NCBI GenBank assembly: GCA_934569045.1 | Contig: CAKTJX010000010.1 | Coordinates: forward strand, 1-64,000 | Origin: an uncultured Oscillospiraceae bacterium | GTDB lineage: Bacteria > Bacillota > Clostridia > Oscillospirales > Oscillospiraceae | DNA length: 64,000 nucleotides | Direction of reading: 5' to 3' | Shown here: positions 34,629 through 42,434 of the stretch, one piece after another | Layout of the letters: every line of letters begins with the position of its first letter | Position numbering within the stretch: the stretch's first letter is position 1 | Notes under the pieces: model-generated | Told to the model about the DNA's origin: nothing | Seen by the model: only the letters and a program-made list of their open reading frames with translations | Database searches by the model: none | Position numbers and translations under genes: made by a program

Positions 34629-35390
34629 TTATTTTTTCTGTGCGGAAAGCTGTTCCTCCAAAAGGGCGAGCATATCGTCCAGGGTTTTGCGTTTCTCGGC
34701 AATGTATGCCGGGCCGTCCGCCTGCCGGGTACTGCTGGTCCGGGTGCCGTCCGGCGCATAGGTAAACACCTCGGCATCCGTCCCATTTAAGGCGATAATA
34801 TGATTGGACCGCTGGCCGTTCCCGTAGAATTCGGTATACTCCAGATATCCGTGATCCGCCTCGGTATATGTGCAAAAGCGGGTGCCGGAGGGGAGGTACA
34901 ATTCCTCCATCGTATACCCGTTCGGTGACTGCGTAACCGTCCGCAGGCGATAGCTGCCAGCCAGACGGTTCTGGGTTGCGCTGTTTCCAACCTGTACATA
35001 AACTTTCACGGTGGTCGTGCGTACCGTACAGTTGTTGGAATCCTTTGCGGTATCCTCCTGCACTTCCAGCCGCGGCGGCAGGGGCTCGACCGGGGTCGTG
35101 GTGGCCTCCGTGGCTGCCATCGTGGTCTCCGTCGTCGTCTCCGGCTGGGTTGGCTCTGTCTGGGGCAGCGCCGTCTCCTGGGGAAGCGGCATTGCGGTCC
35201 GGTCCGTCCGCAGCCCAGACAGGTACAGCATGCCCGCCCCCAGCACCAGCGCCGCAAGCAGAACCGCCGCCTTCCGCCGGAATCTGGGGGGACGCATAGG
35301 CTTTTTCGCAATCTGGCTCCTGGCGCAGTGGGGGCAGAAGCTGGCCTCCTCCGGCAGAGGCATACCACAATAGATACAGTGCTTGCCCAT
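34629..35390 (-). CDS. Zinc-ribbon, single-pass membrane protein (kinase locus, first of two)
   Basis: A 253-residue protein. The N-terminal zinc ribbon is CIYCGMPLPEEASFCPHCAR (residues 5-24), then a basic stretch and a membrane helix (KAAVLLAALVLGAGMLYLSG, ~40-58). A Thr/Glu/Pro-rich stalk (~70-105) leads to an outer beta-rich domain with YLEYTEFYGNGQRSNHIIAL, shared with the next gene (YVEYTELYPNGRWAYHLVSS). The C-terminus is helical. ATG 35390 follows GGAGGGAG. Together with the kinase and XRE genes it looks like a membrane sensing module; the ligand is unknown. Confidence 0.72.
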   Translation of the reverse strand: MGKHCIYCGMPLPEEASFCPHCARSQIAKKPMRPPRFRRKAAVLLAALVLGAGMLYLSGLRTDRTAMPLPQETALPQTEPTQPETTTETTMAATEATTTPVEPLPPRLEVQEDTAKDSNNCTVRTTTVKVYVQVGNSATQNRLAGSYRLRTVTQSPNGYTMEELYLPSGTRFCTYTEADHGYLEYTEFYGNGQRSNHIIALNGTDAEVFTYAPDGTRTSSTRQADGPAYIAEKRKTLDDMLALLEEQLSAQKK

Positions 35391-35575
35391 AATCGCTCCC
35401 TCCAAACCGGGACCCTTTCCATCATAAAATTCAGGACAGCCTTCGGGCCCTGGGCAGAGGCGGGTCCAAAGGCTGTCCGGCAGCGGGGATTCCAAAACGC
35501 TCCCGGCTGCTGTTATTAGAATACACGAATCCGCGTTCAAAAACAATTAGCTGGCTGCATAGTGTTTTGAAAAAA

Positions 35576-36244
35576 TTATTCTGTGTTTGTGCTGTCCCGT
35601 CTGGCGGCAATGGCTCCGGCAACGTCCCAGGTCTTGGTTCTCTCAAGGACGTTTCCCTCTTCGTCATACACACCGACATCCGCCATCTTCCCGTCAGACG
35701 ACACAAGATGGTAGGCCCATCTTCCATTGGGGTAAAGCTCGGTGTACTCCACATAGCCATTGCTGCCGGTAAAATACGTCGTCTTAAGTTCCCCGCGGGT
35801 CCCGTTTTCTTGCTGCATCCGGACCGGAGGCTGCGTTGGTGCGGGAGCGGTTGTCCCCTCCGGGGCTTCCGTTTCCTCCGGGACCGTTGTCTCCTCCGGG
35901 GCTTCCGTTTTCTCTGTCGGCTCCGTTTTCGGCTGGATAGCCGCCGTGGTTTCGGCCCGGACGGCGGGCTCTGTTTGAGGCGGCTCTGTCTGTGCCGTCT
36001 CCGCCAACACAGACAGGTGGGATTCCGCATTGGGCGCTTTCTGCCACGGCTGGAACCAAATCAGTCCGATGGCGCACAAGGCAACCCCCGCCGCCAGAAG
36101 TCCGGCAATCCATCCGCCCAGCATCCGGCGGCGCTTCGGCGCGGGGGGAGAAAGTGGCTGCTTCTCCAGCTGGCTTCTGGCGCAGTAGGGGCAGAACGCC
36201 GCACCCTCCGGCAGCTCTGCCCCGCAGAATTTACAGTGCTCCAT
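35576..36244 (-). CDS. Zinc-ribbon, single-pass membrane protein (kinase locus, second of two)
   Basis: A 222-residue paralogue of the preceding protein. It has a zinc ribbon CKFCGAELPEGAAFCPYCAR, a membrane helix (MLGGWIAGLLAAGVALCAIG, ~41-62) and a Thr/Glu/Pro stalk with PEETEAPEGTTAPAP repeats. A short outer domain follows (TGSNGYVEYTELYPNGRWAY, DVGVYDEEGNVLERTKTWDV). Its ATG lies one base after the kinase stop codon, so it is translationally coupled to the kinase and is the most likely partner or substrate. Confidence 0.75.
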   Translation of the reverse strand: MEHCKFCGAELPEGAAFCPYCARSQLEKQPLSPPAPKRRRMLGGWIAGLLAAGVALCAIGLIWFQPWQKAPNAESHLSVLAETAQTEPPQTEPAVRAETTAAIQPKTEPTEKTEAPEETTVPEETEAPEGTTAPAPTQPPVRMQQENGTRGELKTTYFTGSNGYVEYTELYPNGRWAYHLVSSDGKMADVGVYDEEGNVLERTKTWDVAGAIAARRDSTNTE

Positions 36245-36245
36245 A

Positions 36246-36920
36246 TTATAACGCCTCCATCAGCGCCAGCACATTCTGATAGCGCCGCTCGGGGCTGATC
36301 ATGGTGCATTTCTGAATGACCCGGCCCAGCCTGCCCCCTGCCAGCTCCACAGAGGGGTGCTTTCCCGTGCACAGCAGATTCATGAGGATGCCCAGCGCGT
36401 AGATATCCGTCCGGCAGTCCGTCTGGGCGATTCCATACTGCTCCGGGGCCGCGAAGCCCGTGGTGCCCAGGACCTGGGTATCCTGGCAGTTGGCATCCTT
36501 CACCAGCCGGGAGGCGTCAAAGTCGATCAGAACAGCCTGATCCCCCCGGAGAATCACATTCTCCGGCTTTACGTCCCGGTGTACCGCCCCAAAGCTGTGC
36601 AGCACCCACAGAGCCTCGCACAGCTGCAAGGCGATTCTCCTGGTCTGGGCAGGCGTAAACAGTGCCCCCTCCAAAAGAAAGTCCAGGGAATCCCCCTGGA
36701 TGTACTCCTCCATCACAGCTGCTCTGTCCCCCTGGCAGCCAACCTCCATAATCTGGGGCAAATAGGGGCAGGAAACCGTCAAAAGCTTCTTATAAACATC
36801 AGCGTTGCCGATATAGTCGCGAAAAACGAACTTTGTATGGGTACGTTTATGCCGCACCAGGGAGACGGTGCCCCGCTGGGTGGATTTCAAAACCTGAACG
36901 GTATCGTACTCCTGGGCCAC
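36246..36920 (-). CDS. Minimal Ser/Thr protein kinase with atypical beta-3 Arg
   Basis: A kinase domain of 224 residues and nothing else. The catalytic loop is AVHRDVKPENVIL, the metal motif LIDFDASR (DFD instead of DFG), and the activation segment ends GTTGFAAPEQYG, followed by DIYALGILMNLLCTG. The glycine loop is degenerate (STQRGTVSLVRH), and the beta-3 lysine position appears to be Arg (KFVFRDY). The GTG at 36920 has no ribosome site. GAAGGGA lies before an in-frame ATT at 36950, which would add ten residues (IVIYQYLLSS), so the true start may be there. Promoter: TTTACA-17-TATACT at 37031-37003. It is coupled to the zinc-ribbon gene downstream. Confidence 0.85.
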   Translation of the reverse strand: MAQEYDTVQVLKSTQRGTVSLVRHKRTHTKFVFRDYIGNADVYKKLLTVSCPYLPQIMEVGCQGDRAAVMEEYIQGDSLDFLLEGALFTPAQTRRIALQLCEALWVLHSFGAVHRDVKPENVILRGDQAVLIDFDASRLVKDANCQDTQVLGTTGFAAPEQYGIAQTDCRTDIYALGILMNLLCTGKHPSVELAGGRLGRVIQKCTMISPERRYQNVLALMEAL

Positions 36921-37153
36921 GCTGGACAGCAGATATTGATAAATGACAATCCCGTCCCTTCATATCCATCCTCTCTTGGAAAGCGATGGATCAGATGGGT
37001 ATAGTATACAAAAGAAAACCGGGCTTGTAAAGCCCTCAGGCTGTCAAAAAGAGGCTGCCCCAAAAGCACCTCCTGCTCCACCGCGCCGCGGTGGCAGCCG
37101 GTAAAGGCAGTGAGCAGTACAAACACCAGAATCAGAGAAGGCAGCTTTTTCAT
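36887..37153 (-). pseudogene. Possible lipoprotein remnant upstream of the kinase
   Basis: The frame starts with a convincing lipoprotein signal (KLPSLILVFVLLTAFTGC). After ~35 residues, however, it runs through the kinase promoter and into the kinase start in another frame, where the sequence looks random. A short gene cut off by the kinase locus is the simplest reading; a real 88-residue protein is less likely. Confidence 0.35.
37003..37031 (-). promoter_or_regulatory. Promoter of the kinase/zinc-ribbon operon
   Basis: TTTACA (37031-37026), 17 bases, TATACT (37008-37003) on the minus strand. Confidence 0.65.
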
Positions 37154-37186
37154 ATCGGTGCACCCCCATATTCTTCAAAAAAGCCC

Positions 37187-37217
37187 TTGACCTAAAGCTT
37201 GCTTTAAGTGGTAAAAT
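37187..37217 (+). promoter_or_regulatory. MerR-type promoter/operator of the cupin gene
   Basis: TTGACC (37187-37192) and TAAAAT (37212-37217) are separated by 19 bases, and the spacer holds the dyad TAAAGC-TT-GCTTTA. Overlong spacers with a centred dyad are the hallmark of MerR-family activation. 37154-37319 contains nothing else. Confidence 0.8.
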
Positions 37218-37319
37218 AGGGTTGAAACTCTTAAATATCATACCCTTCGGCGGCGGTTTTGTCAATTGCGCCGGATCGGGCAGACAACACAGGAAAGATC
37301 ATTTTCAGGGGGTATTCAT

Positions 37320-37751
37320 ATGAAGTACGCAACAAAAGCCCAATTTGAACAGGCAAATGTATTCGGCACCGGAAGTGCCAACACGGCCTATGCCCAATAT
37401 TTTATCGGAGATTCCTTTCTGAAGCCCCTGACGGACCCCAAGAAGGGGCTCTTTGCGGCCAACGTGACCTTTGAGCCGGGCTGCCGCAACAACTGGCACA
37501 TCCACCACGCCACCCAGGGCGGCGGCCAGCTGCTGATCTGCACCGCCGGAGAGGGCTGGTATCAGGAGGAAGGCAAAGAAGCTGTCTCCCTCTACGAGGG
37601 CAGTGTTGTCATGATTCCCGCCAATGTCAAGCACTGGCACGGCGCGAAAAAGGACAGCTGGTTCAGCCACATCGCCGTGGAGGTTCCCGGCGAGAACTGC
37701 AAAAACGAGTGGTGCGAGCCGGTGTCCGATGAGGAATACGGGAAGCTGTAA
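37320..37751 (+). CDS. Cupin-domain protein
   Basis: A 143-residue single cupin. Metal-site motif 1 is NNWHIHHATQGGGQLLICTA and motif 2 is MIPANVKHWHGAKKD, giving three or four histidines. ATG 37320 follows CAGGGGGT. Cupins of this carboxymuconolactone-decarboxylase-associated type are often under MerR regulators with aldo-keto reductases or flavodoxins, and the promoter here is of that kind. The reaction is unknown; detoxification of reactive aldehydes or quinones is a guess from context. Confidence 0.85.
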   Translation: MKYATKAQFEQANVFGTGSANTAYAQYFIGDSFLKPLTDPKKGLFAANVTFEPGCRNNWHIHHATQGGGQLLICTAGEGWYQEEGKEAVSLYEGSVVMIPANVKHWHGAKKDSWFSHIAVEVPGENCKNEWCEPVSDEEYGKL

Positions 37752-37763
37752 AAAATGCGAAAA

Positions 37764-37815
37764 AATAAGCCAACCGGCGGAGAAGGAATTCCACACTCTC
37801 CGCCGGTTGGCTTAT
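37764..37815. terminator. Terminator between cupin gene and PucR remnant
   Basis: A 20-bp near-perfect stem AATAAGCCAACCGGCGGAGA with its inverse; convergent genes on both sides. Confidence 0.85.
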
Positions 37816-38350
37816 TCACCCCGCCAGGAACTGGAACGACAGGGCCAGGTGCAGCCTGGTGTTCCAGTCGTCCAGGTCCAGGTTGGTGATATCGTCAATT
37901 TTCTTCAGGTGCTTCAGCAGCGTCGTTCTGTGGACGAACAGCTTGTCCGCCGTGTGGGTGACGCTGTACTTCTCCTCCACAAAGGTCCGCAGGGCCGCGG
38001 TGTACTCGGTGCCGTGGGCAGCGTCGTATTCCATCAGGCGGATCAGGCCCGGGCAGCACAGGTGGTGCAGCAGGAAACGGCGGGCTGGGGTAAATACATG
38101 GTCATCGGGAATGTACATCACCCGGGCGCTGTACTCCGTCTCATCTGTCCGGAACAGGTTGCACAGCAGCGCGGGCACCGTGCCCGTGCGGTTGTGGATG
38201 GGGTACTCAAAAATTTCCCGGCTGTTGCGCTGGCGGATATAGTCCGGGTCTGTGAGAATATCGTCCACCACATAGTTTGGCGTGCTGCCCACCAACGACA
38301 TTGCCGCCATCTCCGAGAAGGTGGGCGACCGGATGCTGCTCATGGGCGGC
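37816..38350 (-). pseudogene. Internally deleted PucR/CdaR-family regulator
   Basis: The C-terminal ~75 residues are a good PucR-type HTH (LRTFVEEKYSVTHTADKLFV, HRTTLLKHLKKIDDITNLDL). Before it the frame jumps from what looks like the N-terminal sensor (REIFEYPIHNRTGTVPALLC, YIPDDHVFTPARRFLLHHLC) straight to PGLIRLMEYDAAHGTEY, so the middle of the usual 400-500-residue protein is missing. The 5' end runs into a five-hairpin array (from about 38386). A deletion derivative left by repeat activity is likely. The open frame extends to 38451, but the extra residues come from the repeat. Confidence 0.65.
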
Positions 38351-38454
38351 ATTGACTCCGTCATCGACCGGGAGGATGCCACCAATGTGTCCCTACGGGA
38401 CGAAATGAAATGGCACGCTGCGTTCTTTGCGGCGTGCCGTTCTATTTTCAATCA

Positions 38455-38559
38455 TCCCGAAGGGACACCACATCCGCCCGAAGGGCGATTTCATCCGGTC
38501 AAAGACCGGATTTCACCTGTCGCGAGACAGTTTTCACCCAGCCAAAGGCTGGATTTCAT
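38455..38559 (+). repeat. Five-hairpin array, copy A
   Basis: Successive short stems are TCCC/GGGA, CGCCC/GGGCG, CCGGTC/GACCGG, CTGTC/GACAG and CCAGCC/GGCTGG. They are joined by near-constant linkers (ACACCACATC, ATTTCAT, ATTTCAC, TTTTCAC, ATTTCAT). A further GTCCC/GGGAC stem and a GGCACGC/GCGTGCC stem lie just to the left (38391-38440). Confidence 0.85.
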
Positions 38560-38593
38560 CGGGGCGGCTGCCCTTTACAGGGGCTCCTTGTTC

Positions 38594-38622
38594 TTGACGG
38601 CAAGCCGCTCCTGTGATATGGT
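38594..38622 (+). promoter_or_regulatory. Promoter of the M32 carboxypeptidase operon
   Basis: TTGACG (38594-38599), 17 bases, TATGGT (38617-38622), then AAAGGAAC before ATG 38656. Confidence 0.65.
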
Positions 38623-38655
38623 TACTCCATAAATATAAAGAAAGGAACTTTCTGT

Positions 38656-40164
38656 ATGGAATATACCTCTCTTTCCCAGGCCGCAGAGGCGCTGGAAAAA
38701 TTGCAGCAGACCATGGCCGCCTATCGGCAGGCCTCCGGGGTTCTGGGGCTGGATGCCGCCACCGCGGCGCCCAGCGGCTCCTGGGAGGGCCGGGGCAAGA
38801 CCATGGAGGTGCTCTCCAAGCTCTCCTACGACCTCACCGCCGACCCCCAGAACGGCATTCTCTACGACTACCTCACCGCCCACCTGTCCGAGCTGACCCC
38901 GGTGCAGGCCCGGGAGCTGGAGGTGCTGCGCAAGGATTATGACCGGATGCGCCGCATCCCCGCGGAGGAGTTCGTCCATTACCAGGTGCTCCTGAACGAG
39001 GCCGAGGCCTCCTGGCACAAGGCAAAGCCTGCCAATGACTTTGCCTCCTTTGCCCCCTACTTGGAGCAAATCGTTGCCTACTGCCGGAAATTCGCCGCTT
39101 ACTACAATCCGGACATGGACCCCTATGATGCCCTGCTGAACGAATACGAGGAGGGCATGAATCAGAAAACCCTGGATGGCTTCTTCGCCCAGCTCCGCGC
39201 CGCCATTGTACCCCTGGTGGAAAAAATCAGCCAGGGTCCCCAGATTGACGACAGCTTCCTGTACCGGCACTACCCCATCGGGCAGCAGCGGGACTTCAGC
39301 GACTACCTGATGGAGGTCATGGGCATTGACCGGAACTACTGCGCCATCGGGGAGACAGAGCACCCCTTCACTGACGGCTTCAACAACCACGATGTGCGCA
39401 TCACCACCCATTATCACGAGGACAACCTGGTCTCCTCCATGTACTCCGTGATTCACGAGGGGGGCCACGCCCTGTATGAGCTGGGCTGTGACGACTGCTA
39501 CAACTACACCGTGCTGGGCGGCGGCGTATCCATGGGCATCCATGAGAGCCAGAGCCGGTTTTACGAGAATCTCATCGGCCGCAGCCGTGCCTTTGTCCAC
39601 GCCATCTTCCCCTACCTGCAAGCCCACTTCCCGGAGCAGCTGGCGAACGTCACCGAGGAGATGTTCTACCGGGCCGTCAACAAGGCCCAGCCCAGCCTGG
39701 TGCGCACCGAGGCAGACGAGCTGACCTACTGCCTGCACATCATGGTCCGCTACGAAATTGAGAAGCAGCTCATTGCGGGCACCCTGGAGGTCAAGGATCT
39801 GCCCCGGCGCTGGAACGAGCTCTACCGGCAGTATCTGGGCATCGAGGTGCCCAATGACAAAGAAGGGTGCCTCCAGGACTCCCACTGGTCCTTCGGCGGC
39901 ATCGGCTATTTCCCCAGCTATGCCCTGGGCAGCGCCTACGGGGCCCAGATGCTTGCCTGCATGGAAAAGGATCTGGGAGATGTGTTTCAGTCCGTAGAAA
40001 AGGGGGATTTGGCCCCCATCACCACCTGGCTGCGAACCCACATTCACCGCTACGCGGGCTTCCAGAAGCCCGGTGCCCTCTTCCGGCAGGTCTGCGGCGA
40101 ATTCGACCCCAGCTATTACACAGACTACCTGACGAAGAAATACACGGAGCTCTACAACCTGTAA
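38656..40164 (+). CDS. M32-family metallocarboxypeptidase (Taq carboxypeptidase type)
   Basis: A 502-residue cytosolic zinc carboxypeptidase. The zinc site is HEGGHALYE (His267, His271) with the third ligand in GIHESQSRFYENLIG. Other family motifs are DVRITTHYHEDNLVSSMYSV, VRTEADELTYCLHIMVRYE and QDSHWSFGGIGYFPSYALGS. It removes C-terminal residues from peptides. The length is normal. It is followed at 10 bp by nnrD. Confidence 0.95.
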   Translation: MEYTSLSQAAEALEKLQQTMAAYRQASGVLGLDAATAAPSGSWEGRGKTMEVLSKLSYDLTADPQNGILYDYLTAHLSELTPVQARELEVLRKDYDRMRRIPAEEFVHYQVLLNEAEASWHKAKPANDFASFAPYLEQIVAYCRKFAAYYNPDMDPYDALLNEYEEGMNQKTLDGFFAQLRAAIVPLVEKISQGPQIDDSFLYRHYPIGQQRDFSDYLMEVMGIDRNYCAIGETEHPFTDGFNNHDVRITTHYHEDNLVSSMYSVIHEGGHALYELGCDDCYNYTVLGGGVSMGIHESQSRFYENLIGRSRAFVHAIFPYLQAHFPEQLANVTEEMFYRAVNKAQPSLVRTEADELTYCLHIMVRYEIEKQLIAGTLEVKDLPRRWNELYRQYLGIEVPNDKEGCLQDSHWSFGGIGYFPSYALGSAYGAQMLACMEKDLGDVFQSVEKGDLAPITTWLRTHIHRYAGFQKPGALFRQVCGEFDPSYYTDYLTKKYTELYNL

Positions 40165-40174
40165 GGAGGCCTCT

Positions 40175-41014
40175 ATGGAACTGACTGCCCAGGATATTGC
40201 CCGGCTGCTGCCCAAGCGGGACGAGAACGCCCACAAGGGGGACTTTGGCCGCCTGCTTCTGCTGTGCGGAAGCGTGGGCTTTACAGGGGCCGCCTATTTT
40301 GCCGCCATGGGCGCCCTGCGGGTTGGGGCCGGGCTTGTGTACCTGGGGGTTCCGGAGAGCATCTACGCCATTGAGGCAATGAAACTCAACGAGCCCGTGG
40401 TCTTCCCCCTGCCGGACCAGGGGGGCCGCCTGACCGATGCCGCCATTCCGGAGATTCTGGAGCGGCTCCCCCGGATGGACGCGGTGCTCATCGGCCCCGG
40501 CCTCGGCACCGGGGAGGGGTGCTTCCGGGTTCTCAAATCCGTGCTGACCCACGCCGCCTGCCCGGTGGTGGTGGATGCCGACGGCATAACCCTGCTCGCC
40601 GGGCATATGGATATACTGCGCGGAAGAGAGGCCCCCACCGTCCTCACCCCCCACGACGGCGAATTCCGGCGGCTATTCGGCCCCGTCAGCGCAGACCGAA
40701 TGGCCTCCGCCCGGGCCGCCGCCCAGGCTTCCAATTCCATCGTGCTGCTGAAGGGCCACCGAACCTGCATTACGGACGGGCTCCGGGACTATCTCAATCC
40801 CACCGGCAACCCCGGCATGGCCGTGGGCGGCAGCGGCGATGTGCTCAGCGGCATCCTCGCAGGGCTCCTAGGCCAGGGCCTGGAACCGCTGGAGGCCGCC
40901 ACCTGCGCCGCATGGCTCCATGGCCGCGCCGGTGACCTGTGCGCCCGGGAGCTGGGGGAATACGGGATGCTGCCCTCGGACATGCTGCTCACCCTTCCGC
41001 GACTTCTGAAATAA
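40175..41014 (+). CDS. nnrD: ADP-dependent NAD(P)H-hydrate dehydratase
   Basis: A 279-residue ribokinase-fold repair enzyme that restores hydrated NAD(P)H. Signatures are KGDFGRLLLLCGSVGFTGAA, DAVLIGPGLGTGEG, VVDADGITLL, LTPHDGEFRRLFG and NPTGNPGMAVGGSGDVLSGI. The usual N-terminal epimerase domain (NnrE) is absent, so this is the stand-alone form. SD AAGGAGG precedes the ATG. It is in a cluster with M32 and a lipoprotein gene. Confidence 0.93.
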   Translation: MELTAQDIARLLPKRDENAHKGDFGRLLLLCGSVGFTGAAYFAAMGALRVGAGLVYLGVPESIYAIEAMKLNEPVVFPLPDQGGRLTDAAIPEILERLPRMDAVLIGPGLGTGEGCFRVLKSVLTHAACPVVVDADGITLLAGHMDILRGREAPTVLTPHDGEFRRLFGPVSADRMASARAAAQASNSIVLLKGHRTCITDGLRDYLNPTGNPGMAVGGSGDVLSGILAGLLGQGLEPLEAATCAAWLHGRAGDLCARELGEYGMLPSDMLLTLPRLLK

Positions 41015-41027
41015 GGCGGAGATTCCT

Positions 41028-41594
41028 TTGCGCAAACACTTCCTGCTGCTTCTGCTCCCCATTCTGCTCTGCGGCTGCGCAGCCCCCCGGGAGGACCCCG
41101 GGCTCCAGCTGCGCAGCACCGTTCTCGAAAAAGGCTGCTCCTTTGACGCGGAGATCACCGCGGACTACGGGAACAGCCTTTCCGTCTTCACTGTCTCCTG
41201 TCAGGCGGACCCGGAGGGGGCCGTCACCTTTACGGTCACCGCCCCGGAGGGCATCTCCGGCATCTCCGGCACCCTGGCTGCGGGCTCCGGCAAGCTCCAT
41301 TTCGCGGACAAGGCTCTGTCCTTCCCGCTGCTGGCGGACGGGCTTCTTGCCCCGGTCAGTGCCCCCTGGATTTTCGTGCGCACCCTGCGCGCCGGCAATC
41401 TCATTGCCTCCGGGAAGGAAGGGGAATTGACCCGGCTCAGCATTGACGACAGCTTCCGGGATGATGCCCTGCGGCTGGATATCTGGCTGAACCGGGAAGA
41501 TACCCCGGTGCGGGCGGAAATCTTAAGCCGGGGGCAGAAATATCTGTCACTTTCCCTGACAAACTTCCGAACAGAGTCGGATTCTGACGCATAG
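41028..41594 (+). CDS. Putative lipoprotein, LolA-like fold possible
   Basis: A 188-residue lipoprotein with a TTG start (41028) after AAGGCGGAG. The signal is LLLLLPILLCGC with acylated Cys17. The rest is beta-rich (FDAEITADYGNSLSVFTVSC, GAVTFTVTAPEGISGISGTL, EILSRGQKYLSLSLTNFRTE), resembling small outer-leaflet lipoproteins of Clostridia. Function unknown. It follows nnrD by 13 bp. Confidence 0.75.
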   Translation: MRKHFLLLLLPILLCGCAAPREDPGLQLRSTVLEKGCSFDAEITADYGNSLSVFTVSCQADPEGAVTFTVTAPEGISGISGTLAAGSGKLHFADKALSFPLLADGLLAPVSAPWIFVRTLRAGNLIASGKEGELTRLSIDDSFRDDALRLDIWLNREDTPVRAEILSRGQKYLSLSLTNFRTESDSDA

Positions 41595-41709
41595 TATCTG
41601 ATAGCCGCGCCGTATAAATCCGGGGCGCGGGTGGGAAAATAGTACCAGCCGCGTTACATAAGGGCCCAACCGGTAGCGCGGAAAAGATATGCACGGAGTG
41701 TGAAACCAT

Positions 41710-42069
41710 ATGGACAGTACAGTTAAACGGGGCGACATTTTCTACGCGGACCTTTCCCCGGTGGTGGGCAGCGAGCAGGGCGGCACCCGTCCGGTGCTCA
41801 TCGTCCAGAACGACACGGGGAACCGCCACTCCCCCACCGTCATTGCCGCCGCCATCACCAGCCAGACCGGCAAGGCCCGCCTGCCCACCCACATCAATAT
41901 CGCCGGCGGCAGCGTGGGCCTTTCCAAGGATTCCGTCATCCTCTTAGAGCAGATTCGCACCATCGACAAGCGCCGCCTCCGGGAACACATGGGCCACCTG
42001 AACGAGGCCCAGATGTCCATGGTAGACGACGCCATTGCCGTCAGCTTCGGACTGCCGGAGATGAAATAA
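41710..42069 (+). CDS. mazF: MazF/PemK-family endoribonuclease toxin
   Basis: A 119-residue sequence-specific mRNA interferase, close to Bacillus EndoA/NdoA. It begins [20 protein letters not shown] with [11 protein letters not shown], and has [20 protein letters not shown] and [17 protein letters not shown]. The catalytic Arg (GGTRPV) and Thr/Ser (AAITSQ) positions are intact. SD GGAG precedes the ATG. No MazE-like antitoxin frame lies directly upstream; the gene before it is a lipoprotein. It is an orphan within this window. Confidence 0.92.
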   Translation: MDSTVKRGDIFYADLSPVVGSEQGGTRPVLIVQNDTGNRHSPTVIAAAITSQTGKARLPTHINIAGGSVGLSKDSVILLEQIRTIDKRRLREHMGHLNEAQMSMVDDAIAVSFGLPEMK

Positions 42070-42078
42070 TTTAAACCT

Positions 42079-42228
42079 GGGGCTGTTGCAAAATAGCAAA
42101 CCCGTAGGGGCGGCTATTAGCCGCCCGCCGACTTTCAGGACAGAGCGTATCGATCAAACGCGCAATTCCGTCAGATCGCGGGCGGCTGGTAGCCGCCCCT
42201 ACGAAAATGCCTATTTTGCAACAGCCCC
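42079..42228. mobile_element. 150-bp composite element, second copy (REP-like copy 9 inside)
   Basis: Same 18-bp terminal repeats GGGGCTGTTGCAAAATAG and inner REP-like unit (42105-42202) as 22321-22470 but in opposite orientation, with one base changed. I see no clear target duplication. 42229-42372 holds a second repeat and no gene. Confidence 0.85.
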
Positions 42229-42269
42229 TTGGTCTGTACGAATTCGCCCAAGCTTGTACGGACGATCGC

Positions 42270-42334
42270 CTGTACCGCCCCTCATCAGTCAGGGCTTCGC
42301 CCTGCCAGCTTCCCCGGAGGGGAAGCTGGTTCCC
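42270..42334. repeat. CCCCTCATCAGTCA-type repeat with paired hairpins
   Basis: CCGCCCCTCATCAGTCAGGG is followed by the stems AGGGCTTCGCCCT and CCAGCTTCCCC/GGGGAAGCTGG. A related unit is at 46093-46291. It is a dispersed intergenic repeat. Confidence 0.65.
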
Positions 42335-42372
42335 TTTTCCCCCCGTTCACAGAATTTTTTCTTTCTTCTCTC

Positions 42373-42401
42373 TTTACAGTCTTTCCAATTTACGGTATAA
42401 T
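42373..42401 (+). promoter_or_regulatory. Promoter of ireB
   Basis: TTTACA (42373-42378), 17 bases, TATAAT (42396-42401). Confidence 0.75.
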
Positions 42402-42434
42402 ACAATTATTCTTTTGAAAAGGAGCTGAAGACCC

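Noticed and set aside
38455-38559. Regular hairpin array considered as a CRISPR
   Set aside because: Units differ in sequence, linkers are only 6-10 bases, there are no spacers of constant length, and no cas genes are present.
42105-42202. Small coding frames inside the REP-like units
   Set aside because: Frames recur in several copies only because the DNA repeats; there are no ribosome sites, and they break with single-base differences.
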